The notes beneath the pieces were generated by a model. The model was not told the origin of the DNA. It was given only the letters and a program-made list of their open reading frames with translations, and did not search any database. From NCBI GenBank assembly GCA_000622025.1, contig KK211387.1:355945-419944 (forward strand): DNA of 64,000 bases. The letters run 5' to 3'. The position numbers and the translations under genes are program-made. This DNA is from Lachnospiraceae bacterium AD3010 (GTDB lineage: Bacteria; Bacillota; Clostridia; Lachnospirales; Lachnospiraceae). The first letter of the stretch is position 1; every line of letters starts with the position of its first letter. This document shows positions 25,288 through 34,230 of the stretch, piece after piece.

Positions 25288-25470
25288 TTTTGTACCGAAA
25301 CATTCGGACGACCCTCTGGCTCGAAAAAAGCGTTCTCGCTACGGATCGCCGCGTTTCGGCACAAAACTGCAGTCGTTCGCTATCGATCTGACCGCATGTT
25401 CCGGCTGAAGATCGATGGTGTCTGAGGTACGGAAGGAAGATCCTTGGTCGCTATGCTCTCCGGGATGACA
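25288..25470. repeat. Repeat-filled gap between the MBL gene and hisS
   Basis: The 308-base gap holds no gene. TTTTGTACCGAAAC (25288-25301) is an inverted repeat of GTTTCGGCACAAAA (25353-25366) with one mismatch. ATCGAT occurs on both sides of a short spacer (25383-25388 and 25411-25416). A degenerate dispersed palindrome, copy C, lies at 25436-25470 (GGAAGATCCTTGG...CCGGGATGACA). No T-box or other riboswitch was recognised before hisS. Confidence 0.55.
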
Positions 25471-25580
25471 GGAGTACTATGTGCGAATGGGGGCTGTACA
25501 GGGAAATTGTCAATGATACGTTTGGGGTCGTAAGCGCCGACGTAGAGGAAAATAATAGTTTTGAATGAAAGGATAAAGCA

Positions 25581-26828
25581 ATGTCACTACCAAAGAAGCC
25601 CGTTACGGGGATGAAGGATATTCTCCCCGGGGAGATGGAGATCAGGAATTATGTTCAGAGAAAGGTGAGGGAAACCTACGGAAGATTTGGGTTTACGGAA
25701 ATTGAAACACCTGTTGTTGAACATATTGAGAATCTTTCCAGCAATCAGGGCGGAGAAAACGAAAAGCTCATATTCAGGATATTAAAGAGGGGTGAGAAGC
25801 TTAACTTAAGCGAGGCAAGGGACGCCTCGGATCTCACGGATTCCGGACTGCGTTATGACCTTACACTGCCTCTTTCAAGGTATTACGCAAATCATGTTAA
25901 TGATCTCCCGAGCCCCTTCAAGGCGCTTCAGATGGGCAATGTTTTCAGGGCTGACAGACCCCAGAAGGGGAGGTTCCGCCAGTTTATGCAGTGTGACATT
26001 GATATTCTGGGTGATGCATCAAATCTTGCAGAGATCGAACTCATTCTTGCAACGACTTCATTACTGGCGGAGATCGGCTTTACAGGCTTCACCGTGAAGA
26101 TTTCAGACAGGAGGTTTCTTAAAGCCATGGCTTCATGGTCTGGCTTTGATGAGAAGGATTTTGACAGGATCTTTATCATTCTGGATAAGATGGATAAGAT
26201 CGGTCTTGACGGTGTCAGACAGGAGCTTAAGGATTCAGGTTTTGATGAGGAAAGTTCAGAAAAGTATCTATCGTTATTCAATAATTCAGAGAATTCCGGA
26301 AAACGGATAGAGGAGCTGAAAACTGTTCTCGGAGACAGCCTGCCGGAGGGAACCGCGGAGTCCTTAGGGGAGATCATCGACTGTGTCAATGCTGCCAGAT
26401 CCGCTGAGTTTGATATCAGCTTCGACCCCACGCTGGTAAGGGGAATGTCCTATTATACGGGCACCATATTTGAGATTACTATTGACGAATTCGGTTCCTC
26501 CATTGCAGGAGGGGGCAGATATGACGGAATGGTAGAACGATTTACAGGTGTAAAGACAGCTGCCTGCGGCTTCAGCATCGGCTTTGAAAGGATAATCACC
26601 ATGCTCCTTGACAGGGGCTTCAAAGTCCCGGATGAGAAGGAGAAGTCCGCGATCCTTGTGGATAAGAGGATAAGGGGTGAGAGACTTGCACTTATTATGA
26701 AGGAGGCTGCGGATATGAGGAGGGACGGCAGGACGGTCCTCGTTTCAAAGATGATGAAGAACAAGAAGTTCCAGAAGGATAACCTTTTGGGCGCTGGGTA
26801 TACGGATATCCAGGAAGTGTTTGAGTAA
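25581..26828 (+). CDS. hisS: Histidyl-tRNA synthetase
   Basis: 415 residues, the normal size. Class II aminoacyl-tRNA synthetase: motif 1 around ETPVVEH, motif 2 FRADRPQKGRFRQFMQCDID near 128-147, histidine-binding MSYYTGTIFEI near 290, AGGGRYDG near 312, and motif 3 ACGFSIGFERI. A C-terminal anticodon-binding domain follows. It charges tRNA-His. GAAAGGATAAAGCA precedes the ATG. It is paired with aspS, as in many Firmicutes. Confidence 0.95.
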   Translation: MSLPKKPVTGMKDILPGEMEIRNYVQRKVRETYGRFGFTEIETPVVEHIENLSSNQGGENEKLIFRILKRGEKLNLSEARDASDLTDSGLRYDLTLPLSRYYANHVNDLPSPFKALQMGNVFRADRPQKGRFRQFMQCDIDILGDASNLAEIELILATTSLLAEIGFTGFTVKISDRRFLKAMASWSGFDEKDFDRIFIILDKMDKIGLDGVRQELKDSGFDEESSEKYLSLFNNSENSGKRIEELKTVLGDSLPEGTAESLGEIIDCVNAARSAEFDISFDPTLVRGMSYYTGTIFEITIDEFGSSIAGGGRYDGMVERFTGVKTAACGFSIGFERIITMLLDRGFKVPDEKEKSAILVDKRIRGERLALIMKEAADMRRDGRTVLVSKMMKNKKFQKDNLLGAGYTDIQEVFE

Positions 26829-26860
26829 GATCCTTCGTCGCTGCGCTCCTCAGGATGACA
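26825..26860. repeat. Dispersed palindrome copy D
   Basis: GTAAGATCCTTCGTCGCTGC...CTCAGGATGACA directly after (and including) the hisS stop codon, in the hisS-aspS gap. Confidence 0.75.
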
Positions 26861-26927
26861 GGGAAGCCGCATTAAAATGCCCCGGAGGGGGAGATATTAT
26901 AGAAATAAGCATTAAGGAGAATATAAG

Positions 26928-28694
26928 ATGTTTCAGTCAAGAACACATAACTGTGATGAATTAAGGCTTGCGGACGCAGGGAAAAAGGTAACTCTCTGCG
27001 GCTATTACGAAAATATGCGTCAGGTAAGTAAGACGCTGGGTTTTCTTGTTTTAAGGGATTTTTACGGAAAGACCCAGGTGGTCATTGAAAGCGATGAGAT
27101 GATGGAGAAGCTTTCCGGTATCAATACGGAATCCACTCTGCAGATAACGGGAACGGTGAGAGAGCGTTCGTCAAAGAATGCCGAGATGGCTACCGGAGAG
27201 ATAGAGGTGGTTCCGGAGGATATAGTTGTCCTCGGTAAATGCCGCGTGAACGAGCTTCCCTTTGAGGTAAACCGCTCAAAGGAGGCGGATGAGAATACCA
27301 GATTGAAGTACAGATTCCTGGATCTGAGGAACCCTGCGGTAAAGGATAAGATGGTTTTAAGAAGCAGGGTCATAGCGGAGCTTCGTAAGGCAATGACGGA
27401 TGAGGGCTTTCTGGAGATCACCACACCCATACTCACCTGCTCAAGCCCCGAGGGGGCCAGGGATTATCTGGTGCCCTCCCGTCTTCACGAGGGAAAATTC
27501 TATGCTCTTCCGCAGGCGCCGCAGCAGTTTAAGCAGATACTTATGGCATCAGGTATCGACAGGTATTTCCAGATCGCGCCCTGCTTCAGGGACGAGGACG
27601 CAAGAGCCGACAGGTCTCCGGGAGAGTTCTATCAGCTGGATATGGAGATGGCCTTTGCCACACAGGAGGACGTTTTTGAGGTTCTTGAAAGGGTACTGCC
27701 TCCCGTTTTTGCCCGTCACGGGATTTATAAGAGCGCATCTGAGGCGCCCTTTAAGAGGATAAGGTTTGAGGACGCCCTTGAAACCTATGGAACTGACAAG
27801 CCGGATCTGAGAATAGATCTTACAATAACTGATGTTACCGAAATTCTTTCGGGCTGTGGCTTTAATCCCTTCAGTGAGGGAAATACCATTAAGGCAGTAA
27901 GGGTAAGTGATTTCACCCTTTCAAGAAAGGCAATAGATAAGATTCTTGCGGATACCGAGGTCATCTCCGGAAACAAGGCCTGCTACGTCAAGGTGGATGA
28001 GAACGGGGAGCTTTCGGGAGGAATAGCAAAGTTCTTAAGCGAAAGGAAGGAAAGCCTTATAAACACCCTTAAGCTGGAAAAGGGGGACTGCGTATTCTTT
28101 GCTGCAGGTGAAAAGAAGAAGGCCCAGAAGACTGCGGGCGTTCTTATCAAGCTTGTGGGGCCTCAGGCCGAAGGGCATATGAATAAAGAGTGCTATGAAT
28201 TCTGCTGGATAGTGGACTTCCCCATGTATGAGATAGGGGAGGAGTCCGGGGAGCTGGAGTTCTGCCATAATCCCTTCTCCATGCCCCAGGGAGGACTTGA
28301 TGCCGTAAAGAGCAAGGATCCGCTTGATATCATGGCTTATCAGTATGATCTCGTATGTAACGGAGTAGAGCTTTCAAGCGGAGCCGTGAGAAACCATGAT
28401 CCGGAGATCATGGTGGAGGCCTTTAAGATAGTCGGACTAAATGAAGATGATGTGAAGAGTAAATTCCCTGCTATGTACAATGCTTTCTGCTACGGGGCCC
28501 CGCCTCATGCCGGGATCGCACCGGGAGTGGACAGGATGATCATGCTGATCGCCGGGGAGGAATCCATAAGGGAGATCATTCCTTTCCCCATGAACAAAAA
28601 CGCGCAGGATCTTATGATGGGAGCACCCTCAGAGGTGGATAAAAAGCAGCTGGATGACGTGCATATTGCCATCGTAAGAAAAGAGGAACAGTGA
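26928..28694 (+). CDS. aspS: Aspartyl-tRNA synthetase
   Basis: 588 residues. N-terminal OB-fold anticodon-binding domain (about 1-110), then a class II catalytic core with the bacterial GAD insertion: SPEGARDYLVPSR, QAPQQFKQILM, motif 2 FRDEDARADRSPGEFYQLD, and motif 3 GVDRMIMLIAGE near the end. It charges tRNA-Asp, possibly also tRNA-Asn if the organism lacks asnS (not decidable here). TTAAGGAGAATATAAG precedes the ATG. Confidence 0.95.
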   Translation: MFQSRTHNCDELRLADAGKKVTLCGYYENMRQVSKTLGFLVLRDFYGKTQVVIESDEMMEKLSGINTESTLQITGTVRERSSKNAEMATGEIEVVPEDIVVLGKCRVNELPFEVNRSKEADENTRLKYRFLDLRNPAVKDKMVLRSRVIAELRKAMTDEGFLEITTPILTCSSPEGARDYLVPSRLHEGKFYALPQAPQQFKQILMASGIDRYFQIAPCFRDEDARADRSPGEFYQLDMEMAFATQEDVFEVLERVLPPVFARHGIYKSASEAPFKRIRFEDALETYGTDKPDLRIDLTITDVTEILSGCGFNPFSEGNTIKAVRVSDFTLSRKAIDKILADTEVISGNKACYVKVDENGELSGGIAKFLSERKESLINTLKLEKGDCVFFAAGEKKKAQKTAGVLIKLVGPQAEGHMNKECYEFCWIVDFPMYEIGEESGELEFCHNPFSMPQGGLDAVKSKDPLDIMAYQYDLVCNGVELSSGAVRNHDPEIMVEAFKIVGLNEDDVKSKFPAMYNAFCYGAPPHAGIAPGVDRMIMLIAGEESIREIIPFPMNKNAQDLMMGAPSEVDKKQLDDVHIAIVRKEEQ

Positions 28695-28708
28695 TTTTAA
28701 GGGGATAA

Positions 28709-29041
28709 ATGCAGCGCTATATCGGACAATCTGATGTATACAGCTTTAATCACTATCTATACGGGGAGCCCTATTTCGGCTCCTTTGAGGGTATGCGTTT
28801 CCGTCTTGGCAGGGAGCCTCTGAAAAACGTTTTCTTTCTGCCAAAGGAAGAGCAGGCTAAGGACGGTGAAAATGAGGCGTACTTTCTCGCAACCGTCTGG
28901 CCGGAGCCCTGGTGTTATGAGAAGAGAGATCCGGGATCCGTAAGGGAGGAGCGCTTCCCCTTTTCGGAGGAAGGCTTTGATCAGGCAGTGGACTGGATAA
29001 TAATGCAGCACGATTCGGGGGAAATCAGAATTGGGAAATGA
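28709..29041 (+). CDS. Conserved-looking hypothetical protein between aspS and prfC
   Basis: 110 residues, family not recognised. TTTTAAGGGGATAA precedes the ATG and the gene sits 14 bases after aspS, with its end overlapping the prfC start by 11 bases, so it is a real operon member. The sequence is rich in aromatic residues (YIGQSDVYSFNHYLYGEPYFG near the N-terminus; WPEPWCYEK mid-protein), with no membrane helix and no metal motif. Small, soluble, function unknown. Confidence 0.65.
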   Translation: MQRYIGQSDVYSFNHYLYGEPYFGSFEGMRFRLGREPLKNVFFLPKEEQAKDGENEAYFLATVWPEPWCYEKRDPGSVREERFPFSEEGFDQAVDWIIMQHDSGEIRIGK

Positions 29042-30626
29042 GCTTAGTAAAGAAATATTACGTCGGAGGACTTTTGCGATAATTTCGCACCCGGATGCGG
29101 GAAAGACCACCCTTACGGAGAAATTTCTCTTATACGGGGGACAGATAAATCTTGCCGGCAGTGTGAAGGGCAAGGCTACGGCAAGGCACGCGGTCTCAGA
29201 CTGGATGGATATAGAGAAGGAGAGGGGTATTTCCGTTACCTCCTCCGTTCTTCAGTTTGAGTACGACGGGATGTGCATAAATATCCTTGATACCCCGGGG
29301 CATCAGGACTTCTCTGAGGACACATACAGAACCCTTATGGCGGCAGATTCCGCGGTCATGGTTATAGACGGCGCAAAGGGTGTGGAGCCACAGACAAGGA
29401 AGCTCTTTAAGGTCTGCGGACGGAGAGGGATTCCCGTCTTTACTTTCATAAACAAAATGGACAGGGAAGCAAGGGACAGCTTTGATCTCATAGATGAGAT
29501 AGAGAAGGAGCTGGGGATAAGCACCTGTCCCATAAACTGGCCCATAGGCTCCGGTAAGGACTTCAAGGGGGTCTATGACAGGGAAAGCGGTAATATTGTT
29601 GAATTCTATGATACACAGAAGGGAACAAAGGAGGGTTCGCTTTCGTATATCCCCCTAAGAGACGAAGCTGCATCAAAGGAGGCCATCGGGGAGGAAGCCA
29701 GAGAGAAGCTTTTAAGCGAGATAGAGCTTCTGGACGGTGCGTCAGAGCCCTTTGACCAGGAAGAGGTAAATAAGGGAAAGCTTTCACCGGTATTTTTCGG
29801 CTCTGCTCTTACCAATTTCGGAGTGGAGATATTCCTTCAGAATTTCCTGAAAATGACCATAAGCCCCTTGCCCAGAGTTGCGGATACGGGTGTTATTGAT
29901 CCTGTTGAAAGAAAGTTCTCCGCCTTTGTGTTCAAGATCCAGGCAAATATGAACAAGGCTCACCGGGACAGGGTAGCCTTTATGCGTATATGCTCCGGCA
30001 GATTTGATGCAGGTATGGATGTTTACCATGTTCAGGGAGAAAAGGAAGTGCGTTTAATGCAGCCCCAGCAGATGATGGCTGATGACAGGCATGTGGTGGA
30101 TAAGGCCTACGCCGGGGATATCATCGGAGTATTTGATCCCGGTATCTATTCCATAGGAGATACACTCTGCACCCCGGGAGACAAATTCCGTTTTTCCGGT
30201 ATTCCCACCTTTGCACCCGAGCACTTTGCCAGAGTGCGGCAGGTGGATACAATGAAGAGAAAGCAGTTTGTAAAGGGCATTATGCAGATAGCCGAGGAGG
30301 GAGCCATACAGATCTTCCAGGAAGAAAACTACGGTATGGAAGAGATAATCGTGGGAGTTGTGGGGGTATTGCAGTTTGAGGTGCTGCAATACAGGCTTAA
30401 AAACGAGTATAACGTGGAGATCATTCTGGACCGTCTTCCCTATGAGCATATTAGGTGGATAAGGGACAGGAGGACGGATCCCTCGACCATCACGGGAACA
30501 AGTGATATGAAGAGGGTGAGGGACCTGAAGGGAAATCCCCTGCTTCTATTCGTGAACAGCTGGTCCATTGGAATGACTTTGGAACGTAACGAAGGACTGG
30601 AGCTTGATGAATTCAGCGAGAACTAG
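29031..30626 (+). CDS. prfC: Peptide chain release factor 3
   Basis: 531 residues, normal size. Translational GTPase: P-loop HPDAGKTT near residue 20, G2/G3 region ISVTSSV and DTPGHQDF, G4 NKMD near 140. The set of domains II-III fits RF3 rather than EF-G. It removes RF1/RF2 from the ribosome after termination. The start is taken as TTG at 29031, with GGGGG 9 bases upstream; no in-frame ATG is closer to the family start MGNELSKEI. Overlaps the upstream hypothetical gene by 11 bases and the next gene by 20. Confidence 0.93.
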   Translation: MGNELSKEILRRRTFAIISHPDAGKTTLTEKFLLYGGQINLAGSVKGKATARHAVSDWMDIEKERGISVTSSVLQFEYDGMCINILDTPGHQDFSEDTYRTLMAADSAVMVIDGAKGVEPQTRKLFKVCGRRGIPVFTFINKMDREARDSFDLIDEIEKELGISTCPINWPIGSGKDFKGVYDRESGNIVEFYDTQKGTKEGSLSYIPLRDEAASKEAIGEEAREKLLSEIELLDGASEPFDQEEVNKGKLSPVFFGSALTNFGVEIFLQNFLKMTISPLPRVADTGVIDPVERKFSAFVFKIQANMNKAHRDRVAFMRICSGRFDAGMDVYHVQGEKEVRLMQPQQMMADDRHVVDKAYAGDIIGVFDPGIYSIGDTLCTPGDKFRFSGIPTFAPEHFARVRQVDTMKRKQFVKGIMQIAEEGAIQIFQEENYGMEEIIVGVVGVLQFEVLQYRLKNEYNVEIILDRLPYEHIRWIRDRRTDPSTITGTSDMKRVRDLKGNPLLLFVNSWSIGMTLERNEGLELDEFSEN

Positions 30627-31956
30627 GAAAAGGCCGGTTTTTTCCACGGTTCTTCTGTTACTTATTCTTTCGCTGTGTCTTACTGCCTGCGACGTGGATA
30701 CGATCCCGGAGATCATAGCGGGAAAGATCATTAGGTCCATAATCGAGAAGGATTATGATCTTATCTATGATACGGAGAATGAGGCGGAGGATATACCTGA
30801 TTATACCCAGCCTTCCTGGGAGAGCCCCGAGGCAGACTACGGCACAGAGGATGAGCCTGTCAGGGAGGAAGAGGCTCCTTTGCCTTCGGAGGCTTCCGAA
30901 GAGGAAACGGCGGATTCCGAAGAGGATATGGAAGAGGATACGGAGGAGGAAGAGGCTGAAGTCACGGAGGATGAGAGGGCTTATTACTTTTCCACCCTTG
31001 AAAGTCCGGAGAAAAAGCTCTATATGGAGATCTACAACGCTATTTTCGCTATGGAGGAGAGCGTTGAAGTGTCCTCAAAGGACCCGGATGAGATAGACCG
31101 GATATTTAACCTATGTATGATGGATCATCCGGAATTATTCTACTGTGACGGCTATAAGACCACCTTACGGACGCAGGGAGAAGAGACACTGGGAGTCGAC
31201 TTCGCCGGAAGATACAATTTCTCGGAGGAGGAGAGGAAGGAAAAGGAAAGCGGGATCAAGTCGGTCTGTGACAGGATATTGTCCGAAGTTCCGGATGATG
31301 ACAGCGAATATGAAAAGGTTAAGTATATCTATGAATGGATAATAGATAATACCCAGTACGATGAAAACGCCGCCGACAGCCAGAATATTATCTCAGTATT
31401 CTTAAACAAAAAAAGCATCTGCCAGGGCTATACTATGGCATTTAAGTATCTCCTTGATAAAATGGGGATATTCTGTACGGTCGTGTACGGGCAGGCTGCG
31501 AATGAGAATCATGCCTGGAATCTTGTCCGTATGGACGGCACCTACTGCTACGTGGATACAACCTTCGGGGATTCCTCCTATCTGGATTCGGAGAACGGAG
31601 AAGCCGTAATAACCAGCTACAATTACTTTGGCTGCAATTCCGAAATACTGCAAAGAACACATACGGTATCGGAGAGGGGCCCGCTTCCGGAATGTACCTC
31701 CCTGGATGAATACTATTATGTTAAGGAGTCTAAATACTTTACAGAGGTCAATGAAGACCGGCTTAAGGCTGTTTTTGACCATGAAAAAGAAATAGATTCG
31801 CATATGTTTACCATCAGGGCGTCCTCGGAGGAGGTCTATAACGGACTTTTTGATACTCTCTTTACCAAGCAGGAAATATTTAATCTGATGCCCGATGCAG
31901 ACAAGGTGACTTATATTGAAAACAAGTCAGAACTGACGCTGACATTTAAACTATGA
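30607..31956 (+). CDS. Transglutaminase-like lipoprotein
   Basis: About 449 residues. Lipoprotein signal with lipobox LTAC near residue 24. An acidic low-complexity stretch (EEDMEEDTEEEEAE, about 100-115) follows. The transglutaminase-like core has Cys in KSICQGYTMAFK, His in ENHAWNLVR and Asp in YVDTTFGDS, a full Cys-His-Asp triad. Such extracytoplasmic proteins may act as peptidases or crosslinkers at the cell wall; the target is unknown. It overlaps the prfC end, with GAAGGAC upstream of the start. Confidence 0.82.
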   Translation: MNSARTRKRPVFSTVLLLLILSLCLTACDVDTIPEIIAGKIIRSIIEKDYDLIYDTENEAEDIPDYTQPSWESPEADYGTEDEPVREEEAPLPSEASEEETADSEEDMEEDTEEEEAEVTEDERAYYFSTLESPEKKLYMEIYNAIFAMEESVEVSSKDPDEIDRIFNLCMMDHPELFYCDGYKTTLRTQGEETLGVDFAGRYNFSEEERKEKESGIKSVCDRILSEVPDDDSEYEKVKYIYEWIIDNTQYDENAADSQNIISVFLNKKSICQGYTMAFKYLLDKMGIFCTVVYGQAANENHAWNLVRMDGTYCYVDTTFGDSSYLDSENGEAVITSYNYFGCNSEILQRTHTVSERGPLPECTSLDEYYYVKESKYFTEVNEDRLKAVFDHEKEIDSHMFTIRASSEEVYNGLFDTLFTKQEIFNLMPDADKVTYIENKSELTLTFKL

Positions 31957-31962
31957 TATAAT
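31933..31962 (+). promoter_or_regulatory. Possible promoter of the asp23-nusB-xse operon
   Basis: CTGACG (31933-31938), 18 bases, TATAAT (31957-31962) with TGA just upstream, an extended -10. It begins exactly at the stop codon of the transglutaminase lipoprotein gene. Confidence 0.45.
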
Positions 31963-32012
31963 GATTCAGACGCCAATAGTTCAGGCGCGTTTGGACTTCA
32001 CGGAGGATTATT

Positions 32013-32402
32013 ATGGCTAATGAGAAAAAAGAGACTCACGCCCTTCTGAATACGGACATTGAGGGTGATGTGAAGATAGCGGATGATGTTGTGGCGCAGA
32101 TCGCGGCCATCGCCGCCGAAGAGGTGGAGGGCGTCGGTGTAAGCACCGGGAATCTCGGCAGCACCATTATGGCCTATGTGGGGGTTAAGAAGAATGAGAA
32201 AAGGGTCAAAGTGGAGGTTGCGGAAAACATAGTCCATGTGGAAATGACCATTACGGTCCTGTACGGCTATAATATCCCTGATGTCAGCCGGAAGGTTCAG
32301 GAGAGGGTAAAGAGCACCATTGAGAATATGACAGGACTTTCAGTTGCTGATGTGGATATACGGGTTTCGGCCGTGGAAATGGAAAAGGACAGCGAGGAAT
32401 GA
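32013..32402 (+). CDS. Asp23/Gls24 family envelope stress protein
   Basis: 129 residues. Typical family sequence: GDVKIADDVVAQIAAIAAEEVEGV, here spanning about residues 18-41, then VKVEVAENIVHVEMTITVLYGYNIPDV and VNIRV-like VDIRVSAVEM. Soluble, alkaline-shock/envelope-stress related; the exact role is unknown. In Clostridia it commonly precedes nusB, as here, where the two overlap as ATGA. CACGGAGGATTATT precedes the ATG. Confidence 0.9.
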   Translation: MANEKKETHALLNTDIEGDVKIADDVVAQIAAIAAEEVEGVGVSTGNLGSTIMAYVGVKKNEKRVKVEVAENIVHVEMTITVLYGYNIPDVSRKVQERVKSTIENMTGLSVADVDIRVSAVEMEKDSEE

Positions 32403-32812
32403 AGAGGAGCCTTATAAGAGAGCATATTTTCGTGCTGATCTTTATGAGTGAGTTCAATCCTCCCGATGATATGCCGGAGGAGATCAGACTGTACCTGGAT
32501 TCTCCGGAGGGGAGGGCGGATGAGGCCTCCAGAGCGGAGATCGAGGAAAAAACAGAAAAGATCCTCGCTATTATCCCTAAGATCGATGGGATCATTGAAA
32601 AGCATTCCGATAAATGGTCCGTTTCAAGAATGGGAAAGGTGGAGCTTTCGATATTAAGGCTTGCTGTCTACGAGATACTCTATGATGACGCAGTTCCTGA
32701 AAAGGTTGCGATAAATGAGGCTGTGGAGCTTGCGAAAAAGTACGGACAGGATAACGCCGGAAAGTACGTAAACGGAGTTCTGGCGGGAATTGTTAAGGAA
32801 AATGGCGTCTGA
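32399..32812 (+). CDS. nusB: Transcription antitermination protein NusB
   Basis: 137 residues. All-helical NusB fold: start RSLIREHIFVLIFMSEF, then the C-terminal core KVELSILRLAVYEILYDD near 82-99 and AVELAKKYGQDNAGKYVNGVL. Binds boxA RNA with NusE to prevent termination in rRNA operons. Overlaps asp23 by 4 bases and xseA by 11. Confidence 0.93.
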   Translation: MKRSLIREHIFVLIFMSEFNPPDDMPEEIRLYLDSPEGRADEASRAEIEEKTEKILAIIPKIDGIIEKHSDKWSVSRMGKVELSILRLAVYEILYDDAVPEKVAINEAVELAKKYGQDNAGKYVNGVLAGIVKENGV

Positions 32813-34019
32813 AAGAAAGATATGGAGCGTAGAAGAGGTTAACAGATATATTCACGGTATCATTTCGGATGATTTCATTCTTTCCGATATCAGTGTCCAG
32901 GGAGAAATGTCCAACGTGAAATACCATTCCTCCGGGCATCTTTACTTTACACTTAAGGACGGTAATTCGTGCATATCAGCCGTTATGTTTTCCTTGGATA
33001 CAATAAATCTGGATTTTAGACCGACTGCCGGCGATAAGGTTACGGTGCAGGGAAGGATCTCTGTGTATGAAAAGGCCGGAACCTATCAGATATATGTAAA
33101 ACGGATAAAAGCCGCCGGGCTGGGCGAATTATACAGAAAATTTGAAGAATTAAGAAGAGAACTTACGGAAATGGGCATGTTTGACGTAATGTACAAGAGG
33201 CCCATTCCCTTGTATGTGCAGAAATTGGGCGTTGTCACGGCTCCCACCGGTGCTGCCGTGAGGGATATAATAAACGTCGCAAAAAGAAGAAATCCCTATA
33301 TCGAGATCCTCCTCTATCCCGCAAAGGTACAGGGAGAAGGTGCGGCAGATTCCATCATTCAAGGTATCAGGGTTCTGGAGGAGAAAAAACCGGATGTTAT
33401 TATAATAGGCAGAGGCGGTGGCTCCATAGAGGATCTCTGGGCTTTTAATGAGGAAAAGCTGGCCCGGGCGATCTTTGACTGTTCTGTACCTCTTATTTCC
33501 GGTACGGGGCATGAAACGGATATTACCATTGCGGATATGGTGGCGGATCTAAGAGCGCCTACACCTTCTGCGGCAGCGGAGCTGGCAGTTTTTGACCTGC
33601 GTTCCTTTGAGGAGGATACGGCAGGCTATGCAGAAAGACTGGAAAGCCTTATAAGCAGCAGGATCCTTAGATACAGGGAAGGAGCTTCGGAGCTGAAGGC
33701 ACGCCTTAATGCCTTTTCTCCCATATCCAGGATAAAGCTTCGGGAAGAGAAGTCGAAAAGGTACGCCGAGAGCCTTATCTCCCTTATGAAGAAGCAGCTT
33801 GACAGGAAGCAGGCCTTAAGGACACTTTATGCAGGGAAGCTTTCCGCTCTTTCACCCTTAAACACCTTAAGCAGAGGATATACTTATACGGAAAACAGTG
33901 AAATGAAGCCGGTAAAAAGCATTGATGACGTTTCTGACGGCGAAAGGATACGGGTCTACACCCCTGACGGAAGGATAACAGCTGATGTCAAAGGAAGAGA
34001 AAAAATCAGTTTCGGATGA
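32802..34019 (+). CDS. xseA: Exodeoxyribonuclease VII large subunit
   Basis: About 405 residues. An N-terminal OB-fold (SVEEVNRYIHGII, GHLYFTLKDGNSCISAVMF) is followed by the catalytic core with GVVTAPTGAAVRDI, GRGGGSIEDLWAFNEE and SGTGHETDITIADMVADLRAPTPSAAAE (about 225-255, quoted in part). A helical region and a beta segment (SRGYTYT) end the protein. With XseB it degrades single-stranded DNA. The ATG at 32802 with AAGGAA upstream is preferred over the TTG at 32790. Confidence 0.93.
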   Translation: MASERKIWSVEEVNRYIHGIISDDFILSDISVQGEMSNVKYHSSGHLYFTLKDGNSCISAVMFSLDTINLDFRPTAGDKVTVQGRISVYEKAGTYQIYVKRIKAAGLGELYRKFEELRRELTEMGMFDVMYKRPIPLYVQKLGVVTAPTGAAVRDIINVAKRRNPYIEILLYPAKVQGEGAADSIIQGIRVLEEKKPDVIIIGRGGGSIEDLWAFNEEKLARAIFDCSVPLISGTGHETDITIADMVADLRAPTPSAAAELAVFDLRSFEEDTAGYAERLESLISSRILRYREGASELKARLNAFSPISRIKLREEKSKRYAESLISLMKKQLDRKQALRTLYAGKLSALSPLNTLSRGYTYTENSEMKPVKSIDDVSDGERIRVYTPDGRITADVKGREKISFG

Positions 34020-34230
34020 AAAAGACTTAGATTCCCTGTCTGTTGAAGAGGGCTTTAAGATACTTGAGGATACGGTGCACAGACTCTCCGGGGAGGATAT
34101 TTCCCTTGAGGAATCCTTTAAGGAATTTGAGAAGGGGATGAAGGTCCTGAAAGCCGTCAATGACAGGATAGACAGGGTTGAAAAGAAGGTCAGGGTCATA
34201 ACGGAAGGCGGAGAATATGATTTTCAGTGA
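33985..34230 (+). CDS. xseB: Exodeoxyribonuclease VII small subunit
   Basis: 81 residues. The family core is clear: SVEEGFKILEDTVHRL, then EDISLEESFKEFEKGMK, forming two helices that coat XseA. Overlaps xseA by 35 bases and ispA by 14. AAGGA lies before the ATG. Confidence 0.92.
   Translation: MSKEEKKSVSDEKDLDSLSVEEGFKILEDTVHRLSGEDISLEESFKEFEKGMKVLKAVNDRIDRVEKKVRVITEGGEYDFQ

Noticed and set aside
25440-25580. T-box riboswitch upstream of hisS
   Set aside because: No TGGNACCGCG antiterminator bulge and no specifier-loop structure could be found.
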